64,000 nucleotides of DNA from Petunia secreta (lineage: Eukaryota; Streptophyta; Magnoliopsida; Solanales; Solanaceae), in assembly GCA_029990175.1 (NCBI GenBank), contig JARKIP010000194.1:372001-436000 (forward strand), read 5' to 3'. The translations under genes and the position numbers were made by a program. The notes beneath the pieces are model-generated. The model was not told where the DNA came from, did not search any database, and saw only the letters and a list, made by a program, of their open reading frames with translations. Shown here in pieces: positions 35,999 to 46,224 of the stretch; within the stretch, counting starts at the first letter, position 1; each line of letters opens with the position of its first letter.

Positions 35999-36769
35999 CT
36001 ATGCCTGAGCATTGGAGCTTCTTTCTTTGAAAGATCGAAGAAATGAAACCACCTTGTCGTGAGGGGGCACACTTTCTTTAACCACTGGCAGTTCAAGTAG
36101 ACTATTAACCCATGAGTGTATCAGGGGAGTCTTCTCTCCGTCCAAAAACTTCACCCCGAATACTTCCTCTTGTGCTTTACATGCGCCAAATGCTATGGCG
36201 ACCAAGATGTCTAGGAGCCCCACGTTCCCACCTTCAATCTTCGGACTACCTCCTGGAAACATATTCTTCATTCCATCTTCAAGCACGCCCAGTTTCTGAT
36301 AAAATTCTTCACATGCTTTTTCTTGTTCTTCTGCTGTGAATATATTGAGCATGCACTCCATCACCTGCAATTACGATAGATTAATTAATCTCAAAATTCT
36401 CGCACTACATGAAAAGGCATGGAATAACGAAAATGGAATCTGCGATCTTACATGTTGAATATAAGTAGCCCAGAATCGAACTTTGGATCTTTCATAAGGA
36501 TCATCTGGCAAGAGTTGAGGTCCATTCTTCCATGTTTCGTCTATGTATTCAAGAATGACCAGAGACTCATTTACTGGTTTACCATTGTGAACAAAAACAG
36601 GGACTTTCTTATGAACTGGATTGTATTTGAGAAGCAATGGACTTTTGTTGCTCAGATCTTCTTCTATATACTCAAAAGGTATGCCTTTGACATTGAGAGC
36701 CAGTTCTACTCTCTTCACATAAGGGCTAAGCCACATTCCATGTAGAGTTACCTTGTTTTCCTCTCCCAT
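35999..36769 (-). CDS. Tau-class glutathione S-transferase, copy A (227 aa)
   Basis: Cytosolic enzyme that conjugates glutathione to electrophiles and xenobiotics. Two exons, 36452-36769 and 35999-36364, the two-exon structure usual for plant tau GSTs. The N-terminal thioredoxin-like domain shows VTLHGMWLSPYVKRVELAL with the catalytic Ser, EEDLSNKSPLLLKYNP, KVPVFVHNGKPVNESLVILE with the glutathione-binding Glu-Ser pair, and YIDETWKNGPQLLP. The helical C-terminal domain contains GGNVGLLDILVAIAFGACKA and a tail HDKVVSFLRSF. An AT-rich TATA-like run lies about 55 bp upstream of the start (36820-36830). First of four related genes in tandem. No damage seen. Confidence 0.92.
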
Positions 36770-38419
36770 TTTCCTCTCTGATTTTCTTTCTGAGTTGACA
36801 GGTTTTGATTTAAGCTGCTATATATAAATATTCAAAAACTTCCACCAATCTTCGATTCATTCAAGGTTGACAAAGGCTAATATTTTGAAGGATTTTGGTT
36901 ACCACGAAAGTAGAATTATTTTTTATCAAACTTTGACTGCAAGTATTTAAAAAGGATCAATTGATATAAAAATGTGAATTGAATGTGATTATATAATTCT
37001 CTGTTTTTTGACTTGTAAGCCGATTCAATGGTCTTATGACTAGAGAAATGATGGCAGCTGCCCATTTCTTTGTTCCCAAGTTAGCTAAAGTGGTTGGCAG
37101 CAAACAAAAGGAAAGATAAACAAAATAAACTATTTTTCATTCTTGTAGGATAGCAAGAGGGTTTGTTTAATCGCAAAAAACATGTAATTACTACTAATTT
37201 GTAATCATATATTCAAAGAGATTTTATTTAAAAAGTAGAAATAGGTGTACCCCATAGGTCTTCTCCTGTTCATCCCCAGACAAATTCATCTGCATTTTTT
37301 CAAACGCAGATTCATGATTTAAATTTGATGGTTCGACCTCTAAGATTCTTACTATTGAACCTATTGCTCATATGGAATGATGGTTTCATAAGTTAATAGC
37401 ATATTTGTTAAAGAAATTAATGATTTTTGCATATATATCTATACTTCGTGTCGAAGATGGTGGGTTCCGTCGAACCCGGTATAGACATGCAGTGTCATCT
37501 ATAGACATACTACATCTGCCTCTGCCTTGTGTTTTACTATCTTCTATGCAGTATCACTTTGTTTTCTTCACCCATTTTATTCTTGTTTCTAATTTGATAG
37601 TATTGGTTTTGACTTTTGATGCACCTGCTGATTTATAAAACCTATAAATTTCCAGTCAAGCCTCTTAGACTTTTGTTACAGTAGCAGAGATGTGAGATTT
37701 GAGGTTTTAGAAATTCTATATCCATTTATACAGTAGTTTACTTGATAAGTCGGCGTATAACTACGACATACTAAGAACTTCAAAGAACCTTTGGTTCTCC
37801 TAATCAGAATGGTCGACTGTACTGTTTAAACCAATTACTTGGGCTTAGGATAAGCTAGTTTAGTTCATCTCAGGCGACCAAGCCATTATTGTCAAGACAC
37901 GACGACTTTTAAAACAAATTCGTCTCTACTTCTTTACTAATGCTGCTAAAACAGAGGTGTTGGATTAAAATTGTCTATTTGTTTGGGATAAGCTTCTTGC
38001 AGATTGAGGATTTAGTCTTCCTTGACTAGGATAGAGGAGTAAAAAGTTGAGATGCAAAATCATGAACGTCAGCTTACTAGCTAGGATGTGAATATCTTTG
38101 TATGTTCTGTTTAATCTTGTAGCGAACCTTAACAGAAGAACAATTCCACAATGTGCCTCATGCACATTTTGTAGACTTGGATCCAATTTGATCATTAGCA
38201 GTTGTTAAAATGGATACTACAGGTTCATGTTTGTAGAAGAAATAACGGAAGTCTGATACGTGCATCAGGATTTTCAAGAAACATTTTCCATTGGACTTAT
38301 TACAAGCAGAAACGGCAAAGATTAACATACTTTGGCCAGGATACATGATTATTAACTTAAGTATGGTAACAGTTTTATTAGTACACTCAGACACCATCAC
38401 ACTTCAGAACATCACTGGT
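36770..38419. other. Spacer between GST copies A and B
   Basis: It holds the promoter of copy A (TATA-like tatataaata at about 36821) and the 3-prime flank of copy B. Short open frames here (for example 37405-37638 and 37965-38400) have no recognised domain. No repeat was identified. Confidence 0.4.
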
Positions 38420-39209
38420 TCAGTTGGTGGGAAATTTGAAGCCACTTTGTCTCAACATCTTGAGTAAAGAAACCAGTTTATCATGAGGAGGAGAAACCTC
38501 TTTCACCAGAGGCACCTCAGTTAAAGTTGTCACCCATGAATAAAGCAGTGGAGTCTTTTCTGGATCCAAAATCTTCACACCAAGAACTTCATCTTGTGCT
38601 TTGTGAACCCCAAATGTTGAAATCAGCATGATATCTAAAAGGTCCATATTTTTGCCATGGATTATACGCCCTGTGTTTGGCGAGTAATCCTTGATCCCCT
38701 CTTCCAGCACTTCCATTTTTTCCCAAACTTCCTCTAAGGCCTTTTTCTCTTCTTCTGCATCACAAGAGTTCCAGATCTTGACTGTGGAATATAAGAGCTG
38801 CAATTGTTGAGCAATTAATTAATGTTACTATACATAAATTTCCAATACAATGATTTAATTTGAAGCTTGCAACATGTATGGCAAACCTAACCTGATCGAT
38901 GTAATTGGCCCAGAAACGAACTCTGGCTCTTTCATAGGGATTATTCGGTAAGAGTGAAGGTTCATCGTTCCAGGTCTCCTCGATATATTCTAAGATGATG
39001 ACTGACTCACAAACGGGTTTGCCATTGTGGACAAGCACAGGAACCTTCTTGTAAATTGGATTGTGTTGGAGAAGCAGCTCGCTCTTGTTGCTTAAATCTT
39101 CTTCGACAAACTCATAAGGTATGCCTTTGATTTTGAGTCCTAGTTCAACTCTCTTCACGAAAGTGCTTATCCACGTTCCATGTAGAATCACTTTGTTTTC
39201 CTCTTCCAT
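38420..39209 (-). CDS. Tau-class glutathione S-transferase, copy B (231 aa)
   Basis: Exons 38892-39209 and 38420-38797 join in frame. The start was chosen at 39209 (MEEENKVILHGTWISTFVKR) because it aligns with copy A; an upstream in-frame extension to 39290 begins in sequence that looks like 5-prime untranslated region. The catalytic Ser lies in TWISTFVKRVELGL. EEDLSNKSELLLQHNP and VHNGKPVCESVIILEYIEE form the glutathione site. The C-terminal domain shows IIHGKNMDLLDIMLISTFGV. A TATA-like ctataaatag sits at 39270-39279, about 60 bp upstream. The first exon is the same length as that of copy A (106 codons), which supports origin by tandem duplication. The active-site neighbourhood (STF in place of SPY) differs from copy A and may shift substrate preference. 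Confidence 0.92.
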
Positions 39210-40233
39210 TTTCGGTTTTGTATTGTGCTTTATTTTTTGCTTGTGAATTTTTATACTACAGGTGGAACCTATAAATAGAGCTCCAAACAATTTTCTTGGG
39301 AAAGTTAGTTTAAAAACAAGAGTTTGTGAAACTTTATTCTCAAGTTATGGAGTATTCTATTTTATCAGTCAATATCAGATAAGGTTAGTACAGCTTACCA
39401 CATTGATCACCCCCTTTGCTTGGTGCTTAAGATGGTTGACTTTGCACTAGTTTGTGATTTTTTTTTTTTTTCTTCAACAGAGTTATCTTAATCAACATTC
39501 ACCAGCTTAAACTTAGGATATGACGGTGCTCTAGTTTGTCACTACCCTGAGTAGAGCCTTGACCTCCCATCAAAATTGTTGATATCCTATACTATGGGAT
39601 AATGTTGAATTCAAGGGCAATTAAGATACTCATTTTACCCATTCAACAGAATTGTATCCCAGTGAGCCCTTGGACTGAATACTTTATTTCGTTAGTCAAA
39701 CAAGCTTACTAGTATGGAAGTATTCGAGTTATAGACTTTGATATCATTTGCTTGAACGACAAGCAAAGTAAAAAGAACTCAAAAATAATTTGTCGATGTG
39801 AACTCTTTGAATGTCCAAGGTATATAACACACGTTAAATAATTTTGATGAATGGCATCTTCCAGTGCAATACTTCTTTACCAATACAACATTGTTTGGAC
39901 ACATTATGCTTCTTTTTATTCAACCATCTGTATTGTCGAAATTAGAGCATACGTCCGTTAAGGCTGGTAAGCTAATTTTCTTTTATCTTTCTGGAAATGT
40001 TATAGAGGAATAAGGAGTACTTCAGAACCATGAACATTCACTTAAGATGGCAAAACCATGTTGTTAATACTTCAAGAAGCCAATTGCAACTCTGGACTTG
40101 TTAATACTAATGTGTCTTCATTAATTGGAGGCTACAACAGACTGGAACTAGTCATAAAAAACTCAAGTCAAAGGGGAAAAAAGTTAAAGGGACTAGTCTT
40201 CCACTTTCATGGAAAAAAATTTAACATCAGGAG
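39210..40233. other. Spacer between GST copies B and C
   Basis: Promoter of copy B lies at the left side. The rest is AT-rich with no recognised gene or repeat. A T run is present at about 39460-39470. Confidence 0.4.
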
Positions 40234-41015
40234 CTAGGAAATCAATTGAAGAGCCTTCTGACGTGCGTAGCGGAAAAGCTCCACCATCTTGGAATGAGGT
40301 TGAATGGCTTCCTTCACCAGAGGAAGTTCATTTAGAGCAGTCACCCATGAGAGTATGAATGGTGTTTTATCTGGATCTATAAGCTTAACCTTTGCCACTT
40401 CTTCAGCTGCCTTATAGCAGCCTAGAACTGAAAAGACTACAATGTCTAGTAATCCAAGATTTTTCTCATCAACCAATGGTTTCCCACTTGGAAAAAGATC
40501 CTGCATATGCTCTTCCACTAACTTTAGCTTTTCAGTAACATCTCTCATTATTTTCTGTTGTGCCTCGCCATTAGTTGTGATGATAGGGCGCATGCTCTCA
40601 AATAACTATACAAGTGTATAAGCACTTTCTGCATTAGACTTTTAGGGACGATTTAACTTATATACACTGACATTATAAAAAAATTTATAGCTCACCTCGT
40701 GATGGAAAAAGTTTGCCCAGAATCGAACATTGGCTCGTTGGCAAGGATCTTCAGGGAGGAGTTTTGGAGAGTTTTTCCAAGTTTCATCGATATATTCAAG
40801 TATGACAAGGGACTCAGCAATTGGTTAGTCATTGTGGAGAGTACTGGTATTTTCTTGTTTACAGGATTGTATTGCAGGAGTAAGGTGCTCTTGTTGTATA
40901 GATTTTCTTCTACATACTCATAGGGTATGCCTTTGACTTTCAGGGCAAGTTCGACCCTCTTTGAATAAGGGCTAGCCCAGAAGCCATGTAGTTTCACATT
41001 CATTTTTTCTTCCAT
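40234..41015 (-). pseudogene. Tau-class glutathione S-transferase, copy C, frameshifted
   Basis: The two-exon structure is kept (40696-41015 and 40234-40605). The first exon starts MEEKMNVKLHGFWASPYSKR and is normal through NPVNKKIPVL. A single-base loss near 40845 then shifts the frame, and in the original frame the expected HNGKP becomes HND-stop-P, so there is also a nonsense change. After the lesion the other frame resumes with PIAESLVILEYIDETW. The second exon is open and normal-looking (NLGLLDIVVFSVLGCYKAAE) and retains its acceptor. A full-length enzyme cannot be made; a sequencing error could explain the shift but not also the stop. Confidence 0.85.
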
Positions 41016-42027
41016 AATTCCTTTTCTTCCTGTTGGTTATCAATTACCATGGACATGAAAGCCTTTTAAGTAGAACATGTACTGCCTTCCCTTATAAGCT
41101 TCCTTGGCTTGCCCAAATAAATTAATTAATTTTGATAAAGTTAGAATAAAATGAATTGTCTGACTTCTTGGTTTGGTGGGGGAAGTGTGGCCTCGTAATA
41201 TTCATTGTTTGACATACTTCCATAACCAATGAAGTCCATTTTATAACTTATCCCAGACTTGGTAACTAGGGATTCCTGTTACACATTTTGTAGGACAACT
41301 GTCTCGTAAAATGAGTATGTTTAATGCAAAATTTGGATTATTTACAGCATAATTGGCAAATGGTTTCCATCAATATTTGTATCTTATCCTACTTTACATT
41401 ATTGGCACTCATCCCTGGTCAATTTCTTTTCATATTAATCGACATGTACATTGCTTAGGAAAAAGATTTATCAGGTTTCCATAAGGTGGTGGAAAGATGC
41501 AAAGTGGGCTTTACGTCATTCTTCACATTGAACGCTTGTTGTATGGTATTAGTCAGTTCTTTAATCTCTTATGATGCGAGTTTATGACTTTAATCAAACA
41601 CTAATTAACTTGTTATGAAAATTATAAAATTGTTTGCATGGTAGACAGGACACTGTTGAACATGATACATTGAGTTGACTTGGGTTATCTGCTGATGATA
41701 AGCTGAAATGTTATTTCTCAAACTAGTTGGTTGAGTACTTGAGTTTCACCAAATAATATTGTAGCATATGCTGAATATTTTACTCATATGAACCCAAGGG
41801 GCAGCCGGAGGTTTCGCGGAGGTGTCAACCACTATGAAAACTCTTACACAGCCACAAGGATAAGTCTATTTCTTCTAACGCATTAAACAAAATATACTGA
41901 GAAGTTGCGAGCTATATAGAGTTACAATAATCATCATCATCAAGAAACATCATAGGTTTCTCTTAGGTTGCATCTCGTAGGAGTGAACTTATCCACCGAA
42001 CAAATCATAAGTACTTCCATTATCATT
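41016..42027. other. Spacer between GST copies C and D
   Basis: AT-rich; no gene or clear repeat recognised. The right end includes the 3-prime flank of copy D. Confidence 0.4.
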
Positions 42028-42950
42028 TCAAATATTGGATTGAAACGTAAAGCCATTTTGCTTAATGAACTCAAGTCTTGAAACCACCTTATCATGTGCA
42101 GGCAGAGTCTCTTTTACCAGGGGCAGCTCAAGTAGAGTGTTCACCCATGAATACACAAATGGATTCCTTTCAGGGTCCACAATCTTCATGACAAGTACTT
42201 CTTCTGCTGCTTTATACGTACCAAGTGAACCCACAATTATGATATCTAGTACCCCCAAGTTCTCAGCACAAATCTTACACCTTTCCCCTGGGAAAAAATC
42301 TTTCATTCCTTCTTCTATCACCTTCAGTTTCTCCAAGAACTCATCAAATGCTTGGCCTGGTTCAACTTCTTGTGCTGAAATGAACGCTTTCTTCATGATG
42401 TCTGATATCTGCAATCATTCAAAGATAAGCTGAACCAACCTTTAATTTGCAACATGATGAGATGTGCAAATTTTTGTAGAAATTAACAAAGTAACACAAT
42501 ATATAGTGTCTCATTGTTCATGTTATGTTATATTATATATTTTGTAATAACAACATTATAACAGCCAAAAAATGTCAAGACAAACAACGCCATTATAGAG
42601 AGGTATGATTGTATAACTTGATTACCTGAAGACAATAAGTTGCCCAGAAACGGACTCTGGCTCTTTCATAGGGATCTTCTGGAAAGAATCGTGGCGTGTT
42701 CTTCCACATTTCATCGATGTATTCAAGAATAACAAGGGATTCAGAAACAGGTCTTCCATTGTGAAGCAATACCGGCACCTTCTTATGAATGGGATTATAT
42801 CTAAAAAGCAAAGAACTTTTGTTACTCAAATCTTCTTCTACATAATCAAAGGCCAAAGGCTAAGCCTTTGATTTTGAGAGCCAACTCCACTTCCTTAACA
42901 TAACTGCTAATCCACATTCCATGAAGTGTAACTTTGTTTTCGTCTTCCAT
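42028..42950 (-). pseudogene. Tau-class glutathione S-transferase, copy D, 7-bp duplication
   Basis: The start at 42950 gives MEDENKVTLHGMWISSYVKE, matching the other copies. After KIKGLAF the sequence cctttggcctttg shows that 7 bases are duplicated (around 42850-42863), shifting the frame to a stop almost at once. Past this point the correct frame resumes with DYVEEDLSNKSSLLFRYNP and LHNGRPVSESLVILEYIDE. The first exon (42626-42950) is 325 nt, exactly 7 more than in copies A and B. The second exon (42028-42408) is open with ENLGVLDIIIVGSLGTYKAA. All other features look functional, so inactivation seems recent. A downstream in-frame start would lack the catalytic Ser. Confidence 0.87.
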
Positions 42951-43456
42951 TCTCTTTAGCTTCTCTCTCTTTTTTATGTTTTACATATGTACATCTCTAA
43001 ATAGAATTTTCACTAACTACACGCTAAATATATTCTCTTAAGTTTGACTAGAAGAAACGCGAAGTTAGTTTTGTGCTGCACTAATTAAGTTTAGCTGGTG
43101 AATGCAATGGATGATGAATGAACATAGAGATATTAAGCTTGTACTCCCTCCGTTCCAATTTATGTGGCAACATTTCCTTATTTGTTTGTTCCAAAAAGAA
43201 TAACAGCATTCTAAATTTGATAACAATTTAACTTCAAAATTACAGTTTTGCCATTACTGAAATAATTTACAACCACATAAACTTCTTTGCCTCTTATTTT
43301 ACACCACAAATTTCAAAAATCGCATAGTCCTTATGATGCTCCGAGAAACAGATCCTTCGCCGCCATCATGAGAAAGGCCCACATACAAAAGTTTACAGAA
43401 TTTCCATGTGTCACGACCTCGGGATTTCTACATTATTTTATGAAAAAAATATTAAG
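42951..43456. other. Flank of GST copy D with MITE-like start
   Basis: At about 43144, ctccctccgttccaatttat is the usual start of a Stowaway-type MITE. A short inverse match (ccacataa, about 43274) suggests a shortened element of about 140 bp. No gene. Confidence 0.4.
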
Positions 43457-44630
43457 TATAATTTTGGGCAAATTACACTGTATGTCATTTTAGGGAACTT
43501 TTTTTAAAAACATAGCAATATTTTGTCACTTTACCAAACGTAGCAATACTTTTAAAAATGCTACCAAACATGTCACAAAAAATCCTAAATCTCTTTCCCT
43601 CTTCTCACTCTTTTCTCTCTTCCCCCTCCCTCAACCCCACTGATTCCGGCGCCGTTCTCCCTCCCCCAACCTTCGCCGGTGGTTTCTCACTCTTCCCCCT
43701 TCCCCCGTCGTCGTTCCCACAGCACAGTCGTGTTTTTAAGCGCCGTACTCCGTGTTTTTTGTTATCAGCAGCGGAGCTCCGACGAAGCAAGCTCCGGCGA
43801 GTGCTTTGTCGGAGCTCTATTACGTGACTAGGCCACGGTCTTCATCCCTCACCACCCCTCCCCCGTCGTGGTTTGTTGCTCCGGCGAGGATATAGTGTTG
43901 CTGCTGCGTTTTTGTGTTTGATTGTGCCCGGATCTGCTATAAAAGAGCAGATCCGGCCTTTTCCGGTGAGGATCTACCGACGCTGCTACTTGTCACCTTT
44001 TTTTTTTTGTGGTACACGGCGGGGTTACGGTGGTGGTGGTGGTGTATATTTGGTGTTTGCGGACTGTATGTAATGTATTTTCATTGTATGTGCGGTGTAT
44101 GCACTGTATATACAATGAGTATACACCGGACATACAATGTATGTACACTTTTCATACAACACATATGTGTATGTTTGTTTGTTGGTTTCTCTGGCGGTGT
44201 ACGGTGGTTGTTGGTGGTGGTGGAGGCAAAAGAAACTGTTTTTCATGTGTATATCTTATGTATGTCACCGGACATACAATAGATATACACCTCACATAGA
44301 ATAGGTATAAGTATATTTTTGTGTTTATTCATTTGTATATATTGTGTATGGTTTATTGATGTAGATTCACACACTTTACATACACTGTGCATACAAAAAA
44401 TATTCATATGACATACACTGAAAATACATAATACATACAGCAACAGTGCTTGGGGGTGGTGGCTGGGGTTGGTAGGAGGAAGATCTAGGATTTTTAGCAC
44501 CATTTTGTGCATTTTGCTATGTTTTGAAAAAAAAAAAATGTTGCTATATTTTGAAAATGGGAAAATGTTGACATTTTAGTGTAAGAAAGAATGTTAGTTT
44601 GTATAGTTTTGTAAATTGCCCTATAATTTT
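43457..44630. mobile_element. Mutator-like element with 9-bp target duplication and GC-rich interior
   Basis: The body is 43466-44621. It is flanked by perfect direct repeats tataatttt at 43457-43465 and 44622-44630. Ends are short inverted repeats: gggcaaattaca at the left and tgtaaattgccc-like at the right, with diverged inner inverted similarity (atagcaat/attgctat motifs). The interior from about 43600 to 44040 is much richer in G and C than the surroundings, with ccctcccccaacc and ctccggcga segments. From about 44080 to 44430 it is a degenerate repeat of tacatac/tgtata words. There is no transposase, so the element is non-autonomous. The GC-rich interior suggests captured gene sequence (Pack-MULE type), but no source protein was recognised. 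Open frames at 43558-43827 and 43873-44299 are low-complexity. Confidence 0.75.
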
Positions 44631-44982
44631 TGTGAGGTCGGCCATTTTGACTTTTAGAACTATGCCCATTGATGTTCTACAATTGATTTAATGCCTTTTC
44701 TCTATAACATGTTTGATTCGTTTTCGATGCAATAGAATACCACAAGTGAATGTTTGCATGAGATGCATGCAAGGAAGTTTGTGCTTCTTCCAGAAAAAAA
44801 TGGCAACATTACTATGTCATCAATTGAAGTAAATTGTTTTCACTAAGATATTTTCACCTTTATTTAAAATTTACTAGTATTAATGATTAGCACTTTTATG
44901 TTTATAAAACTTTGCTGTGAAATATTATGAATTTCATGCACAAAACTGCATGATAACATTTATAATATAAATATTGACATGT
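44631..44982. other. Spacer between two DNA transposons
   Basis: AT-rich DNA without a recognised feature. Confidence 0.4.
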
Positions 44983-45610
44983 GCTTCATCAGGGGCGACC
45001 CAAATAAATTGGTGGTCTAAAGCCGAACCTTAATAAGTGGCCTTTATTTTTTTTATAATTCCTTTTTTTTTTTTCTACAACGATTGTGTATCGGCAATCA
45101 TCTAGGTGTCTGAATTATTTATGAAGATAGTTGGGTACTCTACTCACTAAAGGCTCAAAAAATAAATCTCTACAAGAAACATTGGTGATAGAGATAATAT
45201 TTTCATAAATGTTAATAATTATTAATCTCACTGAGTAGATATTAAAATAATATCATACAATTAAAATAATGAAAGTCTATTTTGAAGCCAAAAAAAAAAT
45301 GTCTTAACCCTATCTTATAAGAAATAATCTAAATTTAAAAGATACGTTTATGAGAGACTTTGTTTGTTAAATATCAAAATCGTTATTAAATTGTTCATTT
45401 GTAAACGCTTATGTATATCAAAATTTGAGTCATTTATTTGAATGATAACCTCTATCATATTTCAAAATAATTATATAAAATTAATTACTTATCTCTTTTT
45501 AATAATTTCATAATATATAAATAATGTTTAAGAAAATTGGGGCCTTCATTTTGAGGGAGGCCTAGGCAATTGCTTTAGTGGCCTCTCCCTCAGGCCGGCA
45601 CTGGCTTCAT
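44983..45610. mobile_element. hAT-like non-autonomous element
   Basis: The body 44990-45603 begins caggggcgacc and ends ggccggcactg, imperfect inverted termini of the CAGxGxCGxCC type. It is flanked by gcttcat at 44983-44989 and 45604-45610, a 7-bp match where 8 bp is usual for hAT. The interior is AT-rich with no transposase. Confidence 0.6.
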
Positions 45611-46224
45611 AGGAGGAAAAGCTAAATTTATACATTGTATCTACCGAAAATTGATTGTTTTCCAACTCATTACTCATTTAAGCTAACTTTATGCCATGAG
45701 TCATTCACTTTCACGAAATTGGGCCATGAAAACTGTATTGGCCCGATTCCGTTCGAACACATAATGACACGTGTTCGATGACGTAGCAAGTTCAGAGCAT
45801 ATTTAGAAATATGCCAGCTAAGGATTCACGAAGAGCCAACGACGGTAGGCGGAGGGTGACCGTTAGGCGGAGGGTGACCGTTTTGAAATATCACTCAAAG
45901 TCGGCCCAATCGGGCCCATCGAAGACACCAAAGAGACATTGAGTAGATAAGCACAACCAACCAAATTCCGCTGTCTAGTAGTATAAAATAACACATGTTA
46001 TTGTCAACAAAATGCTATAATAGTTATACCTCCAATCAAATATTTGCAATATATATTTTATGTTAGGGGTTATTTTTATTAAATACTCCAACCAAATGAC
46101 TCCTAACTCTCTCTCTAAAATTTGGGGATATAAAGTGCCTAAAACCCAAACTCGAAGGTGTCTAATTTGTTTGGGCCCGAAAATATAAGGCGGTGGCGAG
46201 GCAAGAAGAGAGAAAATAGAGAGA
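45611..46224 (+). promoter_or_regulatory. Presumed promoter region of the TRIP4-like gene
   Basis: Upstream of the start codon at 46225. It contains several TGGGCC/GGCCC-type boxes (about 45741, 45901 and 45912), frequent in promoters of house-keeping plant genes, and an exact 18-bp tandem duplication (taggcggagggtgaccgt, 45846-45881). The transcription start is not determined. Confidence 0.45.

Noticed and set aside
43558..44299. Proline/serine-rich and cysteine-rich frames near 43.5-44.3 kb
   Set aside because: They lie in the GC-rich and low-complexity interior of a MULE; composition explains them, and no family was recognised.
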